Shown: in pieces, positions 43,554 to 51,380 of the stretch
Layout: every line of letters begins with the position of its first letter
How positions within the stretch are numbered: the stretch's first letter is position 1
NCBI RefSeq assembly: GCF_020037125.1
Contig: NZ_JAIQDG010000025.1
Location: 62,001 to 126,000 of the forward strand
Source of the DNA: Myxococcus sp. RHSTA-1-4
Lineage (GTDB): Bacteria; Myxococcota; Myxococcia; Myxococcales; Myxococcaceae
Direction of reading: 5' to 3'
Length of the DNA stretch: 64,000 nucleotides
Program-made: the position numbers and the translations under genes
Notes under the pieces: generated by a model
The model's input: only the letters and a program-made list of their open reading frames with translations
Databases searched by the model: none
Told to the model about the DNA's origin: nothing

Positions 43554-46510
43554 GCAGCGGCGGCTCGGTACGGTGGGGGCACGGCGAGGCCTCCCTGCGG
43601 GCGCTGGAGCTGCTGCTGCGAGGAGCGGCCCGGGCCCCGGAGTCGGCCCTCGCGGCCTGGGAGGGCCCTCCCGGCCAGTCCACATTGGCGGGGCTGCTGG
43701 CGGCGGCGGACGCGGAGCTCGGGCGCGACCTCGCGCGCTCCAGGGCCCGGGTGCTGCCGTCCGCGCGCCGCGACCTGGTGCTGCTCCTCTCGGCGCGCCT
43801 CATGCGCGCCTGCCTGAAGGTGCTGGCCCTGGAGTGGCGGAGCCAGGAGGCACTCGGGCTCGGCGGCGAGCTGGACCCCAGCGTGGACACGTGGCGGGAG
43901 CGCTTCGCCGCGTACCCCGTCCTGGCGGAGCGGATGGGCGGCACGTTCCTCCGCTGGCGCGCCCACGTGCGGGAGCTGCTCTCACGGCTCGCGGCGGACC
44001 GCGAGGCACTGGGCCGGGCGTTATGGAGGGGACGCGCCCCGGGCGCCCTCGCCCATGTGGACGGGGATGCGGGAGACCTGCACGCGGGGGGCCGCTCGGT
44101 GGCGCTGCTGCGCTTCGAGGACGGCCGCCGCGCCGTCTACAAACCCAAGGACCTGCGCGTCACCCGCGCGGTGCTGGACCTGTACGCGCTGCTGAACGAC
44201 TCCGGGCTGCCCCTCGGGCTCCACGTGCACACCGTGCTGTGCCGCCGCGGCCATGCCTGGGAGGAGTACGTCGACGCGAAGCCCTGCCGGACGGCCGCGG
44301 GACTGGAGCGCTTCTACGTGCGCGCGGGCATGCTCGCGCGCCTCATGCAGTTGCTGGAGGCGCAGGACCTCTGGCTCGACAACCTGGTGGCCCACGGCGA
44401 GCACCCCGTCCTCGTCGACCTGGAGATGGTGCTGCAACCCCGGCGGGCGGGACGTGCGCCGGACGCGGCGGCGCGGGCGGCGGAGGACTTCCTGTCCGAG
44501 TCGGTGGCGCCTCTGGGACTGCTGGCCGCGCCGCTCGGCATCTTTCCGGGTGTGCCGGCGGAGGACCTCGGCGCGCTGACGCCCGCGCGCTCCTTCCTCA
44601 TCCCGCGTCCATGCGAGCCGGTGCGCGACGCGCTGGAGGGCCGGCACAGGCCCTGCCGGGATGGCTACACGGTGGAGACTCATGCCCGGCACGCGCCGGG
44701 CTTCGACGGGCGTCCGGGGCGGGCGGCGGAACACCTGGAGGCGCTGCGCGAGGGCTACCGGGCGATGCACGCCACGCTGCGCGCCAACCGCGCCCGCCTG
44801 GAAGCGGGCAGGAGCCCCCTGCGCGGACTGGCGCGCCTGCCGGTCCGCTATGTCCACCGGGACACCTGGACGTACCACCGCATCCTGGAGGTGCTGACGG
44901 AGCCGCGTGTGCTCGCGAGCGCGGAGGCCCAGGCGAAAGAGTTCGCGGGTCTCCTGCGCTCCGGCGACGGCCAGCCGCGGGCACGAGCCCTGAAGGCGGT
45001 GGCCCGGGAGGAGCTGGAGTCCCTGCGCGCGCTGGAGATTCCGTACTTCACCTGCCACCCCGGGGATGGCGCGCTCCTGGGGCCTGGAGGGCAACCGGTC
45101 CGCGCTCGCTTCTTTGAAGGCACCGCGCTGGAGCGCCTCCGGGCGCGGCTCCGGGGGCTGGACACCTTCCCACTCGCGCGCCACGACGCCCTCCTCCGGT
45201 CCACGCTGGCCAGCGGGGGCCGCCACGAACTGGTGCCACCGCCGCGCCCACCGCTCCGGCGAGGCGGAAGCGCCCCGGACTGGCTCGCCGAGGCCGTCTC
45301 CCTCGGCGACAGCCTGCTGCGCGAGTCGTTCGCGGAAGACGGTGGGCTCGCATGGATTGGCTTGAGGCACGAGCCGCTCTACGCGCTCCGGCAGCTCGAC
45401 GTGCCCGGGCCGGACCTGCTCTCGGGCTCGGCGGGCATCGCCATCGCGCTGGCGGAGCTGGCCGCGGCCAGCCGTCTGCCCCGATTCCGGGACGCGGCGC
45501 TCGCGGCGCTGGAGCCGGCGCGGGTTGCGCTCGGGCGGGACGGCGCGGGGCCGTGGACGCGCGCACCGGATGGCACCGTCGAGGTGGGCGCGTTCCGTGG
45601 CATCGGCGCGCGGCTCTATGCCCTGCATCGCTGCGCCGCCGCACTGGAGCTGCCGGAGCTCGCCCGCGAAGCGCGTACGCGGGCCCGGACGCTTCCCGTC
45701 GAGCCACTGGCGGAGCAGGCCTCGCTCGACCTGGTGACGGGAGCCCCGGGACTGCTGCTCGCGCTGCGCGCCTGTGGTGCCACCGGCCCCGCCCGGCGGC
45801 TGGCAAAGGCCCTCGAGCGGCGGCTCCAGCGCGGTGCCATGCCGGGAGCCCTCCATGTCCCGGGGCTGCCGGACGCCGCCAGCGCCCTGGCGCTCTGCGA
45901 GATGCTGGTTCCGGAGGCTGCGCTGGAGGGAGGACAGCCGATAGGGAGCAGGACATCCGCTGCACGGCGGTCACGCACCGCGCTCCGAGGGCCGCTGACT
46001 CCAGGTACCGCGCCAGGAAGAGGCGCGCCAGCGGGGAGCGACACGTCTGGCGCGCGGCTGTCACGCACCGCGCTTCGCGGACCGCTGGCCCCAGGAGCCG
46101 CATCAGGAGGAGCCCCCGCGGTGGGGAGAGATGCATCCGGAGAACTGCTGTCACGCATCGCGCTCGCGGGCGGGGCGGCGCGAGCCCGCCCGGCCCTGCT
46201 CGCCGGGGTCCGCCGCGTGCTCCGCCAGGCGGAGGTGGGCTCCGCATGCCTGGAGGCCCTGGAGCTGGCCCTCACGGCGGGACGGGAGCTGCGCGAACCG
46301 GCGCTATTCCAGGAGGCCCTCCGCCCCGGCCGGCTGCTGGTGGCCGGACATCGCCTGCATGGGCGCTGGTTCCCGGACCGCCTGGAGGCGGATGAGCACG
46401 ACCTGTCCGTCCTCGGAGGGCTCAGCGCGCTACTCCGCGCCCTGCTCGGCCTCCACCGGCCCGAGACGTGGACGTCGCTCCGGCTGGTCCGGCCGAGCGA
46501 GATGATATGA
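43550..46510 (+). CDS. lanM: LanM-type synthetase with degenerate cyclase domain
   Basis: A 986-residue class II lanthipeptide synthetase. The dehydratase half (about 70-560) looks intact, with K198 in AVYKPKDLRV and D277-N278 and E292 in DLWLDNLVAHGEH / VLVDLEM, the kinase-like site that phosphorylates and eliminates Ser/Thr. The LanC-like half (about 575-986) keeps glycine-rich turns (LLSGSAGIAIAL, LVTGAPGLLLAL), but I find no WCxG or CHG zinc motif. In its place are three 30-residue repeats. It is therefore predicted to make dehydroamino acids without enzymatic ring closure. The GTG start overlaps the kinase stop, and its stop overlaps the next YcaO start (ATGA). Confidence 0.9.
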   Translation: MSSGGSVRWGHGEASLRALELLLRGAARAPESALAAWEGPPGQSTLAGLLAAADAELGRDLARSRARVLPSARRDLVLLLSARLMRACLKVLALEWRSQEALGLGGELDPSVDTWRERFAAYPVLAERMGGTFLRWRAHVRELLSRLAADREALGRALWRGRAPGALAHVDGDAGDLHAGGRSVALLRFEDGRRAVYKPKDLRVTRAVLDLYALLNDSGLPLGLHVHTVLCRRGHAWEEYVDAKPCRTAAGLERFYVRAGMLARLMQLLEAQDLWLDNLVAHGEHPVLVDLEMVLQPRRAGRAPDAAARAAEDFLSESVAPLGLLAAPLGIFPGVPAEDLGALTPARSFLIPRPCEPVRDALEGRHRPCRDGYTVETHARHAPGFDGRPGRAAEHLEALREGYRAMHATLRANRARLEAGRSPLRGLARLPVRYVHRDTWTYHRILEVLTEPRVLASAEAQAKEFAGLLRSGDGQPRARALKAVAREELESLRALEIPYFTCHPGDGALLGPGGQPVRARFFEGTALERLRARLRGLDTFPLARHDALLRSTLASGGRHELVPPPRPPLRRGGSAPDWLAEAVSLGDSLLRESFAEDGGLAWIGLRHEPLYALRQLDVPGPDLLSGSAGIAIALAELAAASRLPRFRDAALAALEPARVALGRDGAGPWTRAPDGTVEVGAFRGIGARLYALHRCAAALELPELAREARTRARTLPVEPLAEQASLDLVTGAPGLLLALRACGATGPARRLAKALERRLQRGAMPGALHVPGLPDAASALALCEMLVPEAALEGGQPIGSRTSAARRSRTALRGPLTPGTAPGRGAPAGSDTSGARLSRTALRGPLAPGAASGGAPAVGRDASGELLSRIALAGGAARARPALLAGVRRVLRQAEVGSACLEALELALTAGRELREPALFQEALRPGRLLVAGHRLHGRWFPDRLEADEHDLSVLGGLSALLRALLGLHRPETWTSLRLVRPSEMI
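45944..46190 (+). repeat. Three imperfect 90-bp tandem repeats inside the LanM cyclase-like region
   Basis: Units begin at 45944, 46034 and 46124, each with GGGAG, and share a core around TCACGCACCGCGCT. They encode 30-residue units (GSRTSAARRSRTALRGP, then GSDTSGARLSRTALRGP, then a decayed GRDASGELLSRIALAG). The period stays a multiple of three, so the reading frame is kept. The third unit fades out after about 65 bp. Confidence 0.85.
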
Positions 46511-47745
46511 ATCCCCGGCGCATGCGGCCGTTCCCACCCAGCCCGAAAATCGGACCGCTCTCGTCCCGTGTCGTCCGCGCCGAGGAGACGGAAGCACGGG
46601 TGCTCGCCATCCGCGCGCGAGTCCCCATCACCCGCCTCTCGGACCTGACGCCGCTCGACCCCATCCGCCTTCCGGTGTTCTCTGCCGTCACCCCGCTGGC
46701 CCTGGACCTGACCACGCACCTGGGCAAGGGCGCGGACGCGGTGAGTGCCCGGGTAAGCGCCATGATGGAGGCAGTGGAGCGGGTGTCCGCTGAGCGCGCG
46801 CCACGGGGCGCCACGCGGCGCGGCAGCTTCACCCGGCTCTCCCGCGCGAAGTCCTCGCGGCCCATCGACCCGGTGACGCTCCACCTTCCCGCGGACACCC
46901 GCTACACGCCGGAGGAGTCATTCACCTGGGTGGAGAGCCAGGACGTCGTCTCCGGGGACCGCGTGCTGATGGCGGCGGACCTCGCGCTCACGCCTCCCTC
47001 GGAAGGCCTCCTGCGGGACGTGGACACGAATGGCCTCGCCTCCGGCAACACCCTCCTCGAGGCCATCGTGCACGGGCTGTGTGAGGTCATCGAGCGGGAC
47101 GTCCAGAGCCAGCTCGACTTCGCGACCGCGTTCGGCGACGCCGGGATGCCGCTGCCGCCGTTGGTGTCCGTCGACCCCACGAGCCTTCCCACCCAGGCCC
47201 GTGAATGGCTGGACCGGCTGACGGAGGCTGGACTCGACGCGCGGGTCCAGGACGCGACCGGAGACCTCGGGGTCGCCACCTTCCGGACGGTGCTCGCCGA
47301 CTACGACTACCCGACGGCGGCCGGCCCCGTCCCCATGCTGTTCACCGGCTGGGGGACGGCGCCTCATGCCGAGGCCGCGCTCCTGCGCTCCATCACCGAG
47401 GCCGTGCAGGCGCGGCTCGGGTTCATCCAGGGCGCACGGGACTCGTTCAACGTCCGATGGGAAGGCTCACACGCCACGAGCAGGGCCCACCGGCTCCGGG
47501 AGCTGGAGCCGCCCCGCGTGGCCCCCTTCCCGCGCACGCCCTCCTTCGAGTCCCCGGACCTGCGCGACGACCTGGAGTTCCTCCTGGGGAGGCTTCGAGC
47601 CGCGGGGTTCGAGCGGGTCATCGTGACGGACCTGACGCGCGAGGACCTCGGGATTCCCGTCGTGCGCGTGCGCGTCCCGGGACTCTCGTGCTTCACCGTC
47701 AACCAGCGCCGCGTGGACTGGCGGTGCCTGCGCCACCTCCTGTGA
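46507..47745 (+). CDS. Stand-alone YcaO protein, partner of TfuA (predicted thioamidation)
   Basis: A 412-residue YcaO-fold ATPase with the full ATP-binding set: SAMMEAVERVSAER, DTNGLASGNTLLEAIVHGL followed by CEVIERD, and ITEAVQARLGFIQGARD. The GLASGNT-type motif and the immediate TfuA neighbour fit the class that installs backbone thioamides (as in methanogen McrA and thioviridamide pathways) rather than azolines. It lacks the leader-binding domain present in the first YcaO of this operon. ATG 46507 overlaps the lanM stop (ATGA), and its TGA shares a base with the tfuA ATG. Confidence 0.92.
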   Translation: MNPRRMRPFPPSPKIGPLSSRVVRAEETEARVLAIRARVPITRLSDLTPLDPIRLPVFSAVTPLALDLTTHLGKGADAVSARVSAMMEAVERVSAERAPRGATRRGSFTRLSRAKSSRPIDPVTLHLPADTRYTPEESFTWVESQDVVSGDRVLMAADLALTPPSEGLLRDVDTNGLASGNTLLEAIVHGLCEVIERDVQSQLDFATAFGDAGMPLPPLVSVDPTSLPTQAREWLDRLTEAGLDARVQDATGDLGVATFRTVLADYDYPTAAGPVPMLFTGWGTAPHAEAALLRSITEAVQARLGFIQGARDSFNVRWEGSHATSRAHRLRELEPPRVAPFPRTPSFESPDLRDDLEFLLGRLRAAGFERVIVTDLTREDLGIPVVRVRVPGLSCFTVNQRRVDWRCLRHLL

Positions 47746-49046
47746 TGACCCGCGCTCCCATGCCCGCCCCCATCGTCTATCTCGGGCCCAGTCTGTCACG
47801 CCGCGAGGCGGAGGCCTTGCTGCCAGGAGGCGACTTCCGTCCGCCGGTGCGACGGGGGGACCTCTACCGCGCGCGTGCGGAGGGCGGCTCGGCCTTCCTG
47901 ATTGTCGACGGCGTCTTCATGCAGCAGCACGCGATATCGCCGCGAGAGGTCGTCGACGTGGTGCGGGATGGGGCGCTCGTGGTGGGTGCATCCAGCATGG
48001 GGGCCCTGCGCGCGGCCGAGTGCTGGCCGGCGGGAATGCACGGCGTCGGCGCCATCTACCGGCTGTTCCGCCGGGGACGGCTGAGCTCCGACGATGAAGT
48101 GGCCGTCGTGTTCGACCCGGAGGGCGAGCGCCCTCCCTCACTCGCGCTGGTGAACGCGCGCCATGCCCTGGCCCGCGCGGTGCGCCAGGGACACCTCACA
48201 CGTCCGGAGGCGGAGTGGCTCGTACGGGTGGCGGAGGAGACCTTCTACGCGGAGCGGACCTGGCGGACGCTGCTGGCACGCGCCGGGTTCAAGGACCGCG
48301 CGAGACTCGAACGGCTGCTCTCCGCCTGGGACCTCAAGGCGGAGGATGCGAGGCGCGCCCTGCGGTACGTCGCCCGCCGGCTGGCACCTCCCCCCACGAA
48401 GCGCCAGCGCACGGGGCCGAACCTCGCGGGCCGCGCACGCGAGCAGGGCCCCGACGCGCTCGCGGGGCTGAAGCCCGCCGAGGTCCGTCGTGCGCTGGCC
48501 CGGTGGCATCTGGTGAGCGGCCGCTACGCCCGCCATGCGCTCGCCATCGCGGCGGCCAGTCCGGAAATGGGACTCCCGGAGCGGCTCCGGACGAACGAGT
48601 TCGCGGCTTCGGTCCTCTCGGCCCCGCTCCTCCTGCCCACCCCACGGGGAACGACGGCACGGCTCGCCGCCACGAAGAAGGAGCAACGGGGAGTGACGTC
48701 CCTGCTCGCGCTGCGGCTCGCGCTGGCCGAGCTGTGGACCCTGTTCATCGCGCACGAGGCCCTGTTCGCGGACAGGCTGTGGCAGCAGCTCAACCTCACC
48801 CACGAGCTCGACGCGGAGGTCTTCCGCTGGCGGGCGATTCACGAAGCAGCCGCGCGGGCGAGGGCGTCGGGCCTCGTGGCGCGGCCTCGCGACCGGCACC
48901 TCGCGCGCGAAGAGATGGCCCACGCCCACGGGTTCGACACCTGGGGAGGGCTGGAGCACTCCGCGCGCGCCAGACCCTGGTGGCCCTCCTTCCTCGACTA
49001 TGTCGAGACCCGCGCCCTCTCCAGGCGGATGCGCGAACTCCTGTAG
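47745..49046 (+). CDS. tfuA: TfuA-like protein
   Basis: A 433-residue protein whose first 200 residues form the TfuA core: VYLGPSLSRREAEALL at the start, FRPPVRRGDLYRA, VDGVFMQQHAISPRE and the hallmark GASSMGALRAAE. TfuA proteins act with YcaO in thioamide formation, apparently helping sulfur delivery. The C-terminal 230 residues are helical and Arg/Ala-rich, longer than minimal TfuA. The ATG shares its first base with the last base of the YcaO stop codon (TGATG), which gives tight coupling. It is the last gene of the overlapping run; 65 bp separate it from the aldo/keto reductase. Confidence 0.92.
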   Translation: MTRAPMPAPIVYLGPSLSRREAEALLPGGDFRPPVRRGDLYRARAEGGSAFLIVDGVFMQQHAISPREVVDVVRDGALVVGASSMGALRAAECWPAGMHGVGAIYRLFRRGRLSSDDEVAVVFDPEGERPPSLALVNARHALARAVRQGHLTRPEAEWLVRVAEETFYAERTWRTLLARAGFKDRARLERLLSAWDLKAEDARRALRYVARRLAPPPTKRQRTGPNLAGRAREQGPDALAGLKPAEVRRALARWHLVSGRYARHALAIAAASPEMGLPERLRTNEFAASVLSAPLLLPTPRGTTARLAATKKEQRGVTSLLALRLALAELWTLFIAHEALFADRLWQQLNLTHELDAEVFRWRAIHEAAARARASGLVARPRDRHLAREEMAHAHGFDTWGGLEHSARARPWWPSFLDYVETRALSRRMRELL

Positions 49047-49111
49047 TGTGCCCCCGGCTCTCCGGACGCCGACCTCGCGGCCTTCAACCACATCCAGGAA
49101 AGGACCTGTCC

Positions 49112-49999
49112 ATGAAGCTTCAATCCGCCATCCCCGTGGAGAAGAGCGGCACCTTCACCCTCGGTGGGGACCTCGTCATCCACCGGCTCGGGTACGGCGC
49201 CATGCAGCTCACCGGCCCCGGCATCTGGGGACCGCCGAAGGACCCCGCCGAGGCGCTGCGCGTGCTGCGCCGCGCGGTGGAGCTGGGCGTGGACTTCATC
49301 GACACCGCCGACTCCTACGGCCCGCACGTCAGCGAGGAGCTCATCGCCGAGGCCCTGCATCCCTATCCCCGGGGGCTGCTCATCGCCACCAAGGGCGGCC
49401 TCGTCCGCACCGGCCCCAACCAGTGGCACCCGGTGGCCCGCCCCAAGTACCTCCGCCAGCAGGTGGAGATGTCGCTGCGGCGCCTCAAGCTCGAGCGCAT
49501 CGACCTGTATCAACTGCACCGCATCGACCCCCAGGTCCCCGTCGAGGACTCCCTCGGCGAGCTCAAGGCGCTCCAGACCGAGGGGAAGATTCGCCACATC
49601 GGGCTGTCCGAGGTCTCCGTGGCCGACATCGAGCGGGCCCGCCGCGTCGTGAAGGTGGTGAGCGTGCAGAACCGCTACAACCTCGCGGACCGGACCCACG
49701 CGGAGGTGCTCGCGTACTGCGAGCGCGAGCACCTGGGCTTCATCCCGTGGTTCCCGCTGGCGACCGGCACCCTGGCGAGGCCGGGGACTCCGCTCGACGC
49801 GGTGGCGCACAAGTACGACGCCGCGCCCGCGCAGGTGGCCCTGGCGTGGCTGCTCGCGCGCTCGCCGGTGATGCTGCCCATTCCGGGCACGTCCTCGGTC
49901 AAGCACCTGGAGGAGAACCTCGCCGCCGCGGAGCTCCGGCTTTCCGCGGAGGAAGTGGCCGCGCTCGACGCCCAGGGCGCCGCGAGCCGGGGCGCTTGA
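49112..49999 (+). CDS. Aldo/keto reductase
   Basis: A 295-residue NADPH-dependent TIM-barrel reductase with the complete catalytic tetrad D64, Y69 (DTADSYG), K94 (ATKGG) and H136 (YQLHRID), and the NADPH-binding end PIPGTSSVKHLEEN. ATG 49112 has AGGAAAGGA a short distance upstream. It follows tfuA by 65 bp on the same strand and could belong to the RiPP operon as a tailoring enzyme, but it has its own ribosome-binding site and a generic sequence, so a separate role is equally likely. Confidence 0.93.
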   Translation: MKLQSAIPVEKSGTFTLGGDLVIHRLGYGAMQLTGPGIWGPPKDPAEALRVLRRAVELGVDFIDTADSYGPHVSEELIAEALHPYPRGLLIATKGGLVRTGPNQWHPVARPKYLRQQVEMSLRRLKLERIDLYQLHRIDPQVPVEDSLGELKALQTEGKIRHIGLSEVSVADIERARRVVKVVSVQNRYNLADRTHAEVLAYCEREHLGFIPWFPLATGTLARPGTPLDAVAHKYDAAPAQVALAWLLARSPVMLPIPGTSSVKHLEENLAAAELRLSAEEVAALDAQGAASRGA

Positions 50000-50022
50000 G
50001 TCCTGACGCTCGGGGGTGATGG

Positions 50023-50234
50023 TTCGTCTGCTCGCCGGGGCGCCCGAGTGCACGGGGCATCTTGGCTACGGCCGCTCTTACCGTCCCGGGGGACGGCAGT
50101 GGGCACGCGGCGTGGCCTCTGCGAGAGAGGCCACGCTGCTTCGCGAGCACTCGGTCACCCGAGCCTCACTACCTTAGGACCGTTAGGTGGGCGTGTCGGA
50201 CCCGTGCGGCCGGACACCCCGGCGAGCAGACGAA
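50023..50234. repeat. 212-bp palindromic element, candidate structured RNA or MITE
   Basis: The gap 50000-50303 has no gene. It holds an 18-bp perfect inverted repeat, TTCGTCTGCTCGCCGGGG at 50023-50040 and its complement at 50217-50234, with partial pairing continuing on both sides. Inside are an 11-bp hairpin (50110-50120 with 50126-50136) and a shorter one at 50081-50096. On the minus strand, 50169-50185 reads TAACGGTCCTAAGGTAG, identical as I recall it to a universally conserved 23S rRNA segment around the I-CeuI site. No target-site duplication is obvious. Confidence 0.6.
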
Positions 50235-50303
50235 TCAACAACCGCGCGTTCAGAAGAGCATGCGGCTCCTGACGCGAGCGCCGCGCGCCGCCTGACAGCC
50301 GCG

Positions 50304-51305
50304 CTACCGGCGCTCGCTGTCGAGGAGCCGCATCTGCTCCGCCCCGTAGCGCTCTCCAGAGAGGGTCACGAGCTTCTCGAGCGACGCGACGTCCTCCTTC
50401 GACAACGGCCGCTCCAGGGCGCCGAGCGCGTCCTCGAGCTGCGCGACCGTCTTCGCGCCGACGAGAGACACGAACTTCGGCTGGCGCGCGAGCACCCAGG
50501 CAATCGCAAGCTGCCCCGGCGTCATCCGCCGCTCCTGGGCGAACCGCTGGAGGGCGTGCACGACGTCCTCGTTCTTCTCACGGTTCTCACCGGTGAAGCG
50601 GGGCAGGTACGCGCGGAAGTCCCCCGGCCCCTTCGGCTTGCTGCCGGTCAGGAGCCCTCGCGAGAGCACGCCATAGAGCGTCGCGCTCATGCCCAGTTCG
50701 GAGAGCGCCGGGAAGATGTCCGCCTCGGGCGCCCGGCTCGCGAGCGAGTATTCAATCTGCAGGTCCACGATGGGATGGACGCGGTGCGCGCGGCGGAGGG
50801 TCTCCACGCCCACCTCGGAGAGCCCGATGTGGCGGACGTAGCCTGCCTTCACGAGACCGGCGATGGCGCCGATGGTCTCCTCGATGGGAACGGCGGGGTC
50901 CAACCGCGCGGGACGGTAGATGTCGATGACGTCCACGCCCAGCCGCTTCAGGCTGTAGGCCGCGAAGTTCTTCACCGCGGCGGGGCGCGTGTCCATGCCG
51001 CCCCAGCTCCCGTCCGGCCCCCGGAGCGCGCCGAACTTCACGGAGAGCTGGACCTTCTCCCTCCGGCCCGCGATGGCGCGGCCCACGAGCATCTCGTTGT
51101 GGCCCATCCCATAGAAGTCCCCCGTGTCAATCAGGGTGACGCCACGGTCGATGGCGGTCTGGATGGTGCGGATGCTCTCGGCGTCGTCGGTCGCCCCGTA
51201 CATGCCGGACATGCCCATGCACCCCAGCCCGAGCGGGAATACCTCGGGGCCCGTGGACCCCAGCTTCACCGTGCGCTGCGCCTGCTTCGTTTCGTGCGTG
51301 CTCAT
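50304..51305 (-). CDS. Aldo/keto reductase (second, different subfamily)
   Basis: A 333-residue aldo/keto reductase with D60, Y65 (DTGDFYG) and K90 (SVKFG). The usual catalytic His position reads YRPARLDP instead, a substitution seen in the group with YQPARLDP. It shares little with the reductase at 49112. ATG 51303-51305 follows GGAGGG by a normal distance; the longer frame upstream is ignored. It is divergent from the LysR gene, with 75 bp between starts, so it is the natural target of that regulator. Confidence 0.93.
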   Translation of the reverse strand: MSTHETKQAQRTVKLGSTGPEVFPLGLGCMGMSGMYGATDDAESIRTIQTAIDRGVTLIDTGDFYGMGHNEMLVGRAIAGRREKVQLSVKFGALRGPDGSWGGMDTRPAAVKNFAAYSLKRLGVDVIDIYRPARLDPAVPIEETIGAIAGLVKAGYVRHIGLSEVGVETLRRAHRVHPIVDLQIEYSLASRAPEADIFPALSELGMSATLYGVLSRGLLTGSKPKGPGDFRAYLPRFTGENREKNEDVVHALQRFAQERRMTPGQLAIAWVLARQPKFVSLVGAKTVAQLEDALGALERPLSKEDVASLEKLVTLSGERYGAEQMRLLDSERR

Positions 51306-51380
51306 CGTGCGTCCCTCCGTTGCACGCCTACATTCACGCCGCGCCATTCTGAAATCCAAGGAATAGGATGTATCTCGAAC

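Noticed and set aside
50169..50185. 23S rRNA gene fragment
   Set aside because: Only 17 bases match the rRNA; the flanks do not follow the 23S order, so this is not a broken rRNA gene.
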